Part shown: positions 1-6,368 of the stretch, in pieces
Position numbering within the stretch: the stretch's first letter is position 1
How the letters are laid out: the number at the start of each line of letters is the position of its first letter
Origin: Rhodospirillaceae bacterium
GTDB taxonomy: Bacteria > Pseudomonadota > Alphaproteobacteria > Rhodospirillales > 2-02-FULL-58-16
DNA: 18,185 nt
Assembly: GCA_030623425.1 (NCBI GenBank)
Contig: JAUXMA010000004.1
Location: 1 to 18,185 of the forward strand
Reading direction: 5' to 3'
Made by a program: the position numbers and the translations under genes
Notes under the pieces: generated by a model
Database searches by the model: none
Told to the model about the DNA's origin: nothing
What the model saw: only the letters and a program-made list of their open reading frames with translations

Positions 1-297
1 GTCTGCGACGCCAGCTTCATCGGTCTTGAGACGGTGCTGCCGGCGCCGTTGGCGCTCACCTGCCCGGGGGCCCGGCTGATCGCCCTCATCAAGCCCCAGT
101 TCGAGGCCGGCAAGGGAAAGGTCGGAAAAGGCGGCGTGGTCCGCGATCCGGACCTCCACCGGCAGGTGACCGAACGCATCCGGGCTTGGCTCGGGGGCAA
201 GCCGGGATGGTCGGTTTTGGGGGTGACCGAAAGTCCCATAAAAGGGCCTAAAGGAAACAGGGAATTCCTGATCGCTGCCCGATACGAGCCGCATTGA
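1..297 (+). CDS. tlyA: TlyA family rRNA methyltransferase / hemolysin A, 3' part only
   Basis: The frame is open from base 1 to a TGA at 295-297 and gives 98 residues; the 5' part lies outside the window. The residues match the C-terminal half of the TlyA/FtsJ-like fold: DASFIGLETVLP near the start, then ALIKPQFEAGKGKVGKGGVV, then a final ESPIKGPKGNREFL block. In this family the Lys of the IKPQFE block belongs to the methyltransferase catalytic core. Characterised TlyA enzymes 2'-O-methylate cytidines of 16S and 23S rRNA; many alphaproteobacterial members are annotated as hemolysins without proof. The stop codon falls inside bases that match the terminus of the repeat element found elsewhere in this window, so the last residues may not be ancestral. 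Family assignment is firm; the exact substrate is not visible. Confidence 0.9.
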   Translation, partial: VCDASFIGLETVLPAPLALTCPGARLIALIKPQFEAGKGKVGKGGVVRDPDLHRQVTERIRAWLGGKPGWSVLGVTESPIKGPKGNREFLIAARYEPH

Positions 298-308
298 TAC
301 AGGCCACT
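295..308. repeat. relic of the terminal inverted repeat of the local MITE-like family
   Basis: The 14 bases TGATACAGGCCACT are the reverse complement of the element end seen at 3728-3741, and the next bases (GGG) replace the TAG expected at the element boundary. The match includes the TGA stop codon of tlyA. It is short, so it could be a footprint, a deletion scar or chance; chance is unlikely for 14 exact bases in an 18-kb window. Confidence 0.45.
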
Positions 309-330
309 GGGAAGTTACGCCCCCAGGAAG

Positions 331-1059
331 CTACGCCGTTGTCTTCCGCGGCATGACTTCGCGCTGGATGCGTTGGCCTAGTTCTTGTCGCGCCTTTGCC
401 AAATCGTAAGCCATTTGCAGGCGCATCCAGAATTCCTCGCTGGTGCTGAAATAGCGGGCCAGGCGGAAAGCGCTTTCGGCATCAACGGAGCGGGCGCCGC
501 GGACGATCTCGCCGATGCGGCGGGGCGGCACGCCGATGTCGCCGGCGACCTGGCTTTGGCTGAGACGCAAGGGCTTGAGGTATTCCTCCTTGAGCACTTG
601 GCCGGGGTGGACGGTGGGCACGTCGGTGGCCACCGCTTCGACGGCGTTGACGGCGATGTCATCCGACAGGTAAGGGAGTTCATGCGGTCGAGGCGGGGGA
701 ATATCCTGGATTTCCGTCGTCAAACCGGCATCCTTCCATGCCTTTATGCCGCCCTCGAGGTTGATCGCCGGCGGTTCATATCCGGCCTTCAGCAACTGCT
801 TGATGGCGGCGGCGGAGCGTTTGCCGACGGCGCAATGGATGACCAGCTTCTTTCCGGCGATTCGCGGAAACAGATCGGGATCGAATACCGACAACGGGAC
901 CAGCATCGAACCGCGAATGTGCTCTTGCTCGTATTCGGAGGTTTCGCGGACGTCGACAAGCATCGCCATGCCCTTGTCAAGCCAGCTTTTGACCGTTAAG
1001 GCGTCGGCTTCGATAATGTCCTTATTCGCGTTCTCTTCTTTCGCCGCTGATTTGATCAT
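331..1059 (-). CDS. rhodanese domain fused to HigA-family XRE antitoxin domain
   Basis: This is a 242-residue two-domain protein. Residues about 17-115 form a single rhodanese domain with LVDVRE at 34-39 and an active-site loop C76-A-V-G-K-R81 after HC, so the persulfide-carrying Cys is present. It ends with the usual LEGGIKAWKDAG signature at 101-112. Residues about 148-230 match the HigA/VapI branch of XRE regulators: HPGQVLKEEYLKPL at 151-164, a helix-turn-helix LSQSQVAGDIGVPPRRIGEI around 166-185, and the family-typical SAFRLARYF...EEFWMRLQ. A Pro-rich linker (about 120-150) joins them. HigA antitoxins are normally about 100 residues and follow a higB toxin gene; no higB-like frame lies on either side. 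The start ATG has GGAG only two bases upstream, so Met31 cannot be excluded, but it would cut the rhodanese fold. The likely role is a sulfur- or redox-linked transcription regulator; that part is inference. Confidence 0.9.
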   Translation of the reverse strand: MIKSAAKEENANKDIIEADALTVKSWLDKGMAMLVDVRETSEYEQEHIRGSMLVPLSVFDPDLFPRIAGKKLVIHCAVGKRSAAAIKQLLKAGYEPPAINLEGGIKAWKDAGLTTEIQDIPPPRPHELPYLSDDIAVNAVEAVATDVPTVHPGQVLKEEYLKPLRLSQSQVAGDIGVPPRRIGEIVRGARSVDAESAFRLARYFSTSEEFWMRLQMAYDLAKARQELGQRIQREVMPRKTTA

Positions 1060-1139
1060 GGCTCCGGTTCTTGCCGTCTGGTCCAGTGCTCGCGCCGCCT
1101 CCGGCGCATGTCAAGAGAATGGTGCAAGCGAATGCCTGA

Positions 1140-1167
1140 AATTTAAACCAACAAATTATTATGTCAA
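1140..1167 (-). promoter_or_regulatory. candidate sigma70 promoter of the rhodanese-HigA gene with overlapping palindrome
   Basis: On the minus strand TTGACA (1167-1162) and TAAATT (1145-1140) are 16 bases apart and point at the gene starting at 1059. The -35 lies inside TTATTATGTCAAATAA (1158-1173 region), an inverted repeat with 5-base arms. HigA-type proteins commonly repress their own promoter through palindromes, so this is a plausible operator. A second TTGACA on the same strand occurs near 1111. The surrounding 1130-1200 is strikingly AT-rich against the local background. Confidence 0.5.
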
Positions 1168-1280
1168 ATAAAAGTTTGCACACTATTTAGATGTTTAATA
1201 ATGGATGCCCCCGTCCTTCAAGGGCGGCCATAACGATTGCTAACGGCTGGTGATTCGACCGGTACGGAAGGAATGAGCGC

Positions 1281-1320
1281 AAAAAAAATTGCCGGGCGGA
1301 AAAATGTGGAACAGCCCGGC
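1281..1320 (-). terminator. candidate Rho-independent terminator, minus strand
   Basis: Arms GCCGGGC (1291-1297) and GCCCGGC (1314-1320) are perfect complements around a 16-base loop. Read on the minus strand, the stem is followed by AATTTTTTTT (1290-1281). It lies about 400 bases past the aroC stop, and the small plus-strand gene lies between. It could end aroC-fabI transcripts or shield the rhodanese-HigA gene. The long loop weakens the call. Confidence 0.45.
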
Positions 1321-1481
1321 GAGTCCTTGGAGGAATGATCTTGGAATGATCTTACTCGCAAATATGACAGCGGAAGCTGACGTTTTCCTTACAATTTAAA
1401 AAATTTGCTCACAACAATCCATTTTCAGAGTCTTCACCGGTTTGTTATGCTGGGTTTCGGTTGGACGACAAGGGGACAAGA

Positions 1482-1700
1482 ATGCCGAGCCATGCATGGA
1501 TGGCCGCCAAGCTGCTTCGCGGCGCCGCTATTTTTTTTCGCTCTATGAGCGAAACCAATCCGTCGATCAGCGCGGAACTGAAAACCAACGCCGAGACATG
1601 CGACCAGGTCGCCGATTGGGTCGAGAAAGATCCCAATGGATTAGCTCCCTCCCTCATTGACGGAATGGAAGAGGAACAGGACAAGACGAAAGTCCGTTGA
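1482..1700 (+). CDS. small hypothetical protein, 72 residues
   Basis: I do not recognise the family. The ATG at 1482 is chosen over an in-frame start at 1461 because AGGGGA lies about six bases upstream of it. The product begins MPSHAWMAAKLLRGAAIFFR, which could form a short amphipathic or membrane-touching helix, and continues into an acidic, Asn-rich, soluble tail ending EEEQDKTKVR. Codon use follows the window, which supports a real gene. It converges on aroC with 28 bases between the stops, placing it antisense to any extended aroC 3' transcript. No signal peptide or cysteine motif is clear. It could be a lineage-specific small protein or spurious; homologues would decide. Confidence 0.5.
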   Translation: MPSHAWMAAKLLRGAAIFFRSMSETNPSISAELKTNAETCDQVADWVEKDPNGLAPSLIDGMEEEQDKTKVR

Positions 1701-1728
1701 GCGGACGGCGCGCCGCATTTTCCGCCGG

Positions 1729-2805
1729 TCAGTCGGAACACTGGCCTTTGTGACGCAACATGTGGTCGGCAAGGGTGCAAGCCATCATCGCCTCGCCAAC
1801 GGGGACGGCGCGGATGCCGACACAAGGATCATGGCGGCCTTTTGTGGATATCTCGGCCTCTTCTCCCTGGATACTGACGGTCATCTGCGGCTGGGCGACG
1901 GAGCTGGTCGGTTTGACGGCGAAACGGACGACCAGTTCCTGTCCGCTGGAAATACCGCCGAGCACGCCACCGGCGTTGTTGGAAAGGAACACCGCCGACC
2001 CATTCCCGTCGATTCGCATTTCGTCGGCGTTTTCCGGACCCGAAAATTCCGCCGCCCGGAATCCGGCGCCGATTTCCACTCCCTTGACGGCGGGGATGCT
2101 CATCAGGGCTTTGGCGATGTCGGCGTCGAGCCTGTCGAAAACCGGCGCCCCCAAACCCGCCGGAACGCCGGTGACCAGCAATTCGATCACCGCCCCCGTC
2201 GAAGAACCTTCCTTGCGAAGACGGTCAAGGAAAATTTCCCAGTCCTTGGCGGCTTCTGCGTCAGGGCACCAAAAGGGATTGTTGTCAATCTCGTTCCAGT
2301 CCCAGCATTCGCGGTCGATCCGGTGCGGTCCCATCTGGACCAGGGCACCGCGAATCTTGATCCCGCCGCCCAGGACCTTGCGGGCGATGGCGCCGGCGGC
2401 GACGCGAGCGGCGGTCTCGCGGGCGCTGGCGCGGCCGCCGCCGCGGTGGTCGCGGATGCCATACTTCTGGAAATAGGTGTAATCGGCGTGGCCGGGGCGG
2501 AACAAATCCTTGATGTCGTCGTAATCCTTCGGCCGAGCATCCTCGTTGGCGATCAACAGAGCGACGGGTGCGCCGGTGGTCCTGTTTTCGAAAACGCCGG
2601 ACAAGATTTGCACCCGGTCGGGTTCGCGCCGCTGACTGGTGTGTCGGGACTGTCCGGGCCGGCGACGATCCAAATGGGCCTGAATGTCATCCTCGGTGAG
2701 CGGAATCCTTGGCGGTATGCCGTCGACAACGCAACCGATGGCGGAACCGTGGCTTTCCCCAAAGGAGGTGACGCGAAAAAGAGTTCCGAAGATATTACCA
2801 GACAT
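1729..2805 (-). CDS. aroC: chorismate synthase
   Basis: A 358-residue protein of normal family length. It catalyses the last step of the shikimate pathway, turning 5-enolpyruvylshikimate-3-phosphate into chorismate with reduced FMN. Visible signatures are the N-terminal VTSFGESHG (12-20), [17 protein letters not shown] (47-63) with its run of substrate-binding arginines, the [13 protein letters not shown] block, and [23 protein letters not shown] in the middle. The C-terminal region keeps the PTSSVAQPQ and [14 protein letters not shown] blocks. It starts 22 bases after the fabI stop on the same strand, so the two are probably co-transcribed. No strong Shine-Dalgarno is seen before its ATG, which fits translation coupled to the upstream gene. 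Confidence 0.98.
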   Translation of the reverse strand: MSGNIFGTLFRVTSFGESHGSAIGCVVDGIPPRIPLTEDDIQAHLDRRRPGQSRHTSQRREPDRVQILSGVFENRTTGAPVALLIANEDARPKDYDDIKDLFRPGHADYTYFQKYGIRDHRGGGRASARETAARVAAGAIARKVLGGGIKIRGALVQMGPHRIDRECWDWNEIDNNPFWCPDAEAAKDWEIFLDRLRKEGSSTGAVIELLVTGVPAGLGAPVFDRLDADIAKALMSIPAVKGVEIGAGFRAAEFSGPENADEMRIDGNGSAVFLSNNAGGVLGGISSGQELVVRFAVKPTSSVAQPQMTVSIQGEEAEISTKGRHDPCVGIRAVPVGEAMMACTLADHMLRHKGQCSD

Positions 2806-2827
2806 GGGCTTCGGTTTTTTTTAACTT

Positions 2828-3655
2828 TTAGACTGTGGAAATATCGGGCGCGTCCACCGCTTTCATGCCGACGACATGATAGCCGCAGTCGACGTAGTGG
2901 GTCTCGCCGGTGACCCCGGATGATAGATCGCTCAATAGATAAACTCCGGCGCCGCCGATGTCGTCCAGGGAAACATTGCGGCGAAGCGGCGAGTTGAGCT
3001 CGTTCCATTTGAGGATGTAACGGAAATCGCCAATGCCCGAGGACGCCAGGGTCTTCATCGGCCCGGCGGAAAGGGCATTGACCCGAATATTGCGTGCCCC
3101 CAGGTCCTCGGCCAGATAGCGCACGCTGGCTTCCAACGCCGCCTTGGCGACGCCCATGACGTTGTAGTGAGGCGTCACCTTCTGCGAGCCGACGTAAGTC
3201 AGCGTGACCAGGCTGCCGCCGTCCGGCATCAAAGAAACGGCGCGTTGGCAAAGCGCGGTGAAAGAATAGCAACTGATGTTCATGGTCTTGAGGAAATTGG
3301 CGGACGTGGTGTCGATGTACTTGCCTTTCAACTCCTCCTTGTCCGAATAAGCGATGGCGTGGACCAGGAAGTCCAGCTTGCCCCAGCTTGCGGCAATGGT
3401 TTCGAATACGGCATCGATGCTTGATGCGTCGGTGACGTCACAATGCAGGACGATGTCGGAGCCAAGTTGTTCGGCCAGCGGAACGACGCGTTTCTCAAGG
3501 GAACCGCCCTGATGAGTAAAGGCCAGTTGGGCACCCTGGGCATAGGCAGCCTTGGCGATTCCCCAAGCAATGGAGCGATCGTTGGCGACGCCCGTGATCA
3601 ATCCCTTTTTACCGGCCAACAGCGATCCAGGAAATGTTATGGATTTGTTACTCAA
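2828..3655 (-). CDS. fabI: enoyl-[acyl-carrier-protein] reductase (NADH)
   Basis: A 275-residue divergent SDR enzyme that reduces trans-2-enoyl-ACP in type II fatty acid synthesis. GLITGVANDRSIAWGIAK (18-35) is the FabI-type cofactor loop. The active-site pair Y154 and Y164-x6-K171 is present in TLTYVGSQ...HYNVMGVAK. SAGPMKTLASSGI forms the substrate-binding loop, and the C-terminus has the usual ETHYVDCGYHVVGM. The only in-frame start before the cofactor loop is TTG at 3655; an in-frame TGA at 3676-3674 excludes anything longer. A nine-codon ATG frame (3677) ends in a TAA that overlaps this TTG. It is first in a likely fabI-aroC unit. Confidence 0.96.
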   Translation of the reverse strand: MSNKSITFPGSLLAGKKGLITGVANDRSIAWGIAKAAYAQGAQLAFTHQGGSLEKRVVPLAEQLGSDIVLHCDVTDASSIDAVFETIAASWGKLDFLVHAIAYSDKEELKGKYIDTTSANFLKTMNISCYSFTALCQRAVSLMPDGGSLVTLTYVGSQKVTPHYNVMGVAKAALEASVRYLAEDLGARNIRVNALSAGPMKTLASSGIGDFRYILKWNELNSPLRRNVSLDDIGGAGVYLLSDLSSGVTGETHYVDCGYHVVGMKAVDAPDISTV

Positions 3656-3692
3656 TGGGCCAAGCCAAAGCGTTCATTGACAGGTTGGCGGC

Positions 3693-3720
3693 ATCCTACA
3701 CAAAAAATCCGTAATGGCAA
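3693..3720 (-). promoter_or_regulatory. candidate fabI promoter
   Basis: On the minus strand TTGCCA (3720-3715) and TAGGAT (3698-3693) are 16 bases apart, predicting a start near 3686 and a leader of about 30 bases. The MITE-like element begins at 3726, only five bases upstream of the -35, so sequences that would normally lie upstream of this promoter have been replaced by the element. Confidence 0.5.
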
Positions 3721-3725
3721 AAGCC

Positions 3726-3970
3726 TAGTGGCCTGTATCATCTAAATTGCACCCCTTCGGGTCGCTTTTCCCGTTTCCTCGGTAGGCTTGAGGGAAACCG
3801 TGGCGCCGGTGGCGCCGCGTAAGTCCCCGAAAGGCTGCGCCTGCCTGCGCGAAGCCGGAGCTTCGCTTCGGCGAAGGCAGGCCGTGATGGGAAGGCCATT
3901 ACAAGCAGTATCCGACGCCGACCACGGGTCAAGGAGAGACGCCCGAAGGGTGGACCAAATCAGGCCTCCC
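3726..3970. mobile_element. degenerate MITE-like element, copy A
   Basis: It begins CTAGTGGCCTGTATCATC at 3725, matching the reverse complement of the end of the complete copy at 17946-18153. The internal 42-base core (3840-3881), a Pro/Arg-looking palindrome built on GCGAAGC...GCTTCGC, matches the core at 18041-18082 on the opposite strand with one difference. The right end is eroded: CGCCCGAAGGGTGG near 3940 and CAGGCC at 3961 align with the other copy's CGCCCGAAGGGGTG...CAGGCCAC. Orientation is opposite to the copy at 17946. No transposase is encoded, so movement would need an enzyme in trans. Confidence 0.75.
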
Positions 3971-4135
3971 GGGCGTTGCGGTAAACGCGCAAAAATTTTT
4001 CCGGGTCTTCCATTCAGGCAGATCCCAAGCCGAGTTTCGATTCCAGGCCGGTAACGCCGGCTTTGAAGGGTAACGTGGCCGGCCGCGTCTCAATCCCTAA
4101 ACCGCCCTCCCCGCCGCTACCCGCGGGCGCCGACG
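3971..4135. other. intergenic remainder between element copy A and lipoprotein gene
   Basis: No convincing frame is present. It contains several GC-rich short palindromes such as CCGGTAACGCCGG near 4047 and GGCCGGCC near 4078. Any of these could end transcription of the minus-strand lipoprotein gene, but none has a following T run. Confidence 0.4.
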
Positions 4136-4612
4136 TCAGCGGACGATCTTCCAGGTGCCATCGGGCTGCCGGCAAGCGCGGCCGAAAGCCTTTTCCATGC
4201 GCCCGCCGACGTTGATGGTCGTCTCGTACTCACGGCAATTCTGTCCACTGAGCGTTTGGTAAGTGCGGGTCGGCGTGTAAGTTCCCGAATGGCCACTGTC
4301 CGGATTTTGCCACGTCGAAGTCTGGCCTATCTTATTGTGTTCCAAACTGTTCTGGGCGGTGCGTGCGGCGTATAAACGGTCAGCCTTGTCCAGGGACTTG
4401 CCGATTTCACTGCCGGCCCAGGCACCGGCCAGGGTACCGATCGCCACCGCCGCAAGTCTTCCTCGGCCCTTGCCGACTTGCGAGCCGGCGAGGGCACCGA
4501 CACCGGCGCCAAGCAGGGTGCCAATGGACTGTTTCGGTCTTTCTTGCGCGTCGGCGCAAGCAGCAAAGAAAAGAACGGCCACAAGTGTCAATGTGATACG
4601 TTTGCTGTTCAT
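4136..4612 (-). CDS. glycine-zipper 17-kDa surface antigen type lipoprotein
   Basis: A 158-residue protein. The longer upstream frame is rejected because ATG at 4612 is preceded by GGAGG about ten bases away and begins a clear export signal. Residues 1-19 have a KR n-region, the hydrophobic stretch ITLTLVAVLFFAA and Cys19, giving a lipobox FAAC, so lipidation at Cys19 is likely. Residues about 30-72 form a glycine-zipper pair (GTLLGAGVGALAGSQVGKG and AIGTLAGAWAGSEIGK) as in SlyB/17-kDa antigen and RT0821 proteins. The C-terminal half (TWQNPDSGHSGTYTPTRTY, NCREYETTI, ACRQPDGTWKIV) matches the conserved tail of that surface antigen family. Envelope location is well supported; exact function is unknown. 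It diverges from pdxH. Confidence 0.88.
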   Translation of the reverse strand: MNSKRITLTLVAVLFFAACADAQERPKQSIGTLLGAGVGALAGSQVGKGRGRLAAVAIGTLAGAWAGSEIGKSLDKADRLYAARTAQNSLEHNKIGQTSTWQNPDSGHSGTYTPTRTYQTLSGQNCREYETTINVGGRMEKAFGRACRQPDGTWKIVR

Positions 4613-4799
4613 GATTTGCCGGCCTCCGGTCAGCGGTTTCTTGACAAATGGAAGTGACGAACCTTCCTTGAACTCAAGGGTTTCCACAAACGGCCGCGGC
4701 CCGTGGCGCCGGTGATGAGGAAACGTCCGTTCGTGGCTCCAAGATGATTTCACGGTGGTGCGTTGACTTAAATATAACCCATTATACCGCAAAGACGAC
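4613..4799. promoter_or_regulatory. divergent promoter region, lipoprotein gene / pdxH
   Basis: Both genes must start from this 187-bp stretch. On the minus strand TATAAT occurs at 4787-4782 with a poor -35 (GTGGCA, 18 bases away, inside the pdxH start). On the plus strand TTCACG (4749-4754) and TATAAC (4773-4778) are 18 bases apart. TTGACT at 4763 has no well-spaced -10. The elements overlap, so opposing transcription could interfere. Confidence 0.35.
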
Positions 4800-5390
4800 A
4801 TGACTGCCACCACGAGCAAGGATCCGATCGCATTATTTCGAGTCTGGCTGACCGCCGCCGAAAAGTCCGAACCCAACGATCCCAACGCCATGACGCTGGC
4901 CACCGCGACGCCCGAAGGGGTGCCGTCGGCGCGCATGGTTCTGCTCAAGGAGGTGGACGAGCGCGGTTTCACTTTCTATACCAATCTGGCTAGCCGGAAA
5001 GCCACCGAACTGAACGCCAATTCAAGGGCGGCGTTGTGCTTTCACTGGAAGACCCTGCATCGTCAGGTCCTCGTTGAAGGGACGGTGAAGCCCGTCGATG
5101 AAGCGGAAGCCGACGCCTATTTCGCCAGCCGCCCGCGGATGAGCCGGATCGGGGCTTGGGCGTCCCAACAGTCGCGCCCCTTGGCGGGCAGATTCGAGTT
5201 GGAGAAACGGGTTGCCGAATTTACCGCCCGGTTTCATGTCGGTTCCGTGCCCCGTCCTGACTTCTGGTCGGGGTTCCGGTTGCTGCCCGAGCAGATCGAA
5301 TTCTGGCGGGAACGGCCGTTTCGTTTGCACGACCGGGTGGTTTATCATCGCCATGAAGGCGGTTGGCTGATCGAACGTTTGTATCCTTGA
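4800..5390 (+). CDS. pdxH: pyridoxamine 5'-phosphate oxidase
   Basis: A 196-residue FMN flavoenzyme that oxidises pyridoxine or pyridoxamine 5'-phosphate to pyridoxal 5'-phosphate with O2, the last step of vitamin B6 synthesis and salvage. FMN-binding blocks [20 protein letters not shown] (43-62) and SRKATELN are present. [14 protein letters not shown] (81-94) and [19 protein letters not shown] (110-128) follow, and the substrate-binding RLHDR (175-179) and terminal RLYP are intact. Length is slightly short of the E. coli enzyme because the N-terminal extension is reduced. Its TGA overlaps the ATG of the next gene by one base, indicating translational coupling. Confidence 0.96.
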   Translation: MTATTSKDPIALFRVWLTAAEKSEPNDPNAMTLATATPEGVPSARMVLLKEVDERGFTFYTNLASRKATELNANSRAALCFHWKTLHRQVLVEGTVKPVDEAEADAYFASRPRMSRIGAWASQQSRPLAGRFELEKRVAEFTARFHVGSVPRPDFWSGFRLLPEQIEFWRERPFRLHDRVVYHRHEGGWLIERLYP

Positions 5391-6328
5391 TGTCTGACGC
5401 AACAGCACCGGCGGAAACTCAACCTTCCCTTTCGGCGGAGGCATGCGGACGGTTGATGACGCTTGCGGCCTTCGCCTCGGTTTCGGTGGCGTCGGTCCTC
5501 ATTGCGTGCAAGTTCGGCGCCTGGGTGGCCACCGATTCCCTCAGCTTGCTGTCGACACTGATCGATTCCTTCCTCGACGCCGGGGCGTCGCTGATCAATC
5601 TGCTGGCCATTCGCCGTGCCTTGCAACCGGCCGACCGGTCCCATCGGTTCGGCTACGGCAAGGCCGAGCCGCTGGCGGGGCTGGCGCAGGCCGCCTTCAT
5701 TTTCGGTTCGGCGGCTTTTCTGCTGATCGAGGCGGGGGAACGGCTTTTCCGCCCCAGTGACATTGAAAATACCGCCATCGGCTACGCCGTGATGGTGTTT
5801 GCCATCCTCCTCACCCTGGTCCTGGTGCTGTTCCAGAAGTACGTGGTGCGGCGGACGGGCTCGGTCGCCATCCGCGCCGATTCCCTGCACTACCAGACCG
5901 ACATCTTGATCAACGGCAGCGTCATTCTTTGCCTTTTTCTGACCGCCAATCTGGGATGGAGGTATGCCGACCCCTTGTTCGCCACCGGCATTGCCGCCTA
6001 TATCGTCTGGGGCGCTTGGCGGATCGGGTATGGGGCTTTTCATTTGATCTTGGACCGCGAACTGCCCGACGAAGACCGTCGGCGCATCAAGGAAATCGCG
6101 CTGGCCAATCCCGGCGTCCGCGGCCTGCACGACATGCGCACCCGTTCGTCGGGGCAGAGCATGTTCATTCAACTGCACTTGGAGATGGACGGGCAGTTGA
6201 CTCTTTTAGAGGCGCATGAGATCGCCGAGGACGTTATGCTCGCGGTCGAGCGCGTCTTTCCCGGGGCCGAGGTGTTGGTCCATGAGGATCCGGAAGGCGT
6301 TGCGGAAAGACGGACCATCTTCAAATGA
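5390..6328 (+). CDS. cation diffusion facilitator (FieF/CDF family) metal exporter
   Basis: A 312-residue inner-membrane protein. The ATG at 5390 overlaps the pdxH stop (TTGATG) and is preferred to an in-frame ATG at 5363 inside pdxH. About six hydrophobic segments precede a cytoplasmic C-terminal domain. The metal site of the family is complete: D59-SFL-D63 in the second segment and H167-YQT-D171 in the fifth, the same DxxxD/HxxxD set as FieF (Fe/Zn export). HRFGYGKAEPLAGLAQAAFI is a further CDF signature. The C-terminal domain from about 222 is the ferredoxin-like dimerisation fold with conserved HDMRTRSSG. It is probably a proton-driven Zn2+/Fe2+/Cd2+ exporter; which metal cannot be told. 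Confidence 0.93.
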   Translation: MSDATAPAETQPSLSAEACGRLMTLAAFASVSVASVLIACKFGAWVATDSLSLLSTLIDSFLDAGASLINLLAIRRALQPADRSHRFGYGKAEPLAGLAQAAFIFGSAAFLLIEAGERLFRPSDIENTAIGYAVMVFAILLTLVLVLFQKYVVRRTGSVAIRADSLHYQTDILINGSVILCLFLTANLGWRYADPLFATGIAAYIVWGAWRIGYGAFHLILDRELPDEDRRRIKEIALANPGVRGLHDMRTRSSGQSMFIQLHLEMDGQLTLLEAHEIAEDVMLAVERVFPGAEVLVHEDPEGVAERRTIFK

Positions 6329-6368
6329 TCCCGGCGCCATGCCCGTTTAACCGGGAGCCCCGTTCACG

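Larger units (their letters stand above)
1060..1481. other. gene-free gap, 422 bp, AT-rich in parts
   Basis: No frame here reads like protein. It holds the minus-strand promoter listed separately, a hairpin with an adjacent A run (1281-1320), and a perfect 11-base tandem duplication GGAATGATCTT at 1332-1342 and 1343-1353. A weak plus-strand promoter candidate, TTTTCA (1422-1427) and TATGCT (1446-1451) 18 bases apart, could serve the small gene at 1482. Confidence 0.6.

Noticed and set aside
1657..2913. 418-codon open frame on the plus strand
   Set aside because: It is antisense to aroC, which has full family motifs; the product is a low-information Gly/Asp/Arg-rich shadow.
4136..4972. 278-codon version of the lipoprotein gene
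   Set aside because: The extra N-terminal part runs through pdxH and the promoter gap; the ATG at 4612 has GGAGG and begins a lipoprotein signal.
5390..6328. Magnetosome MamB/MamM-type transporter
   Set aside because: The CDF motifs fit, but they fit generic FieF equally well, and no other magnetosome-type gene is present.
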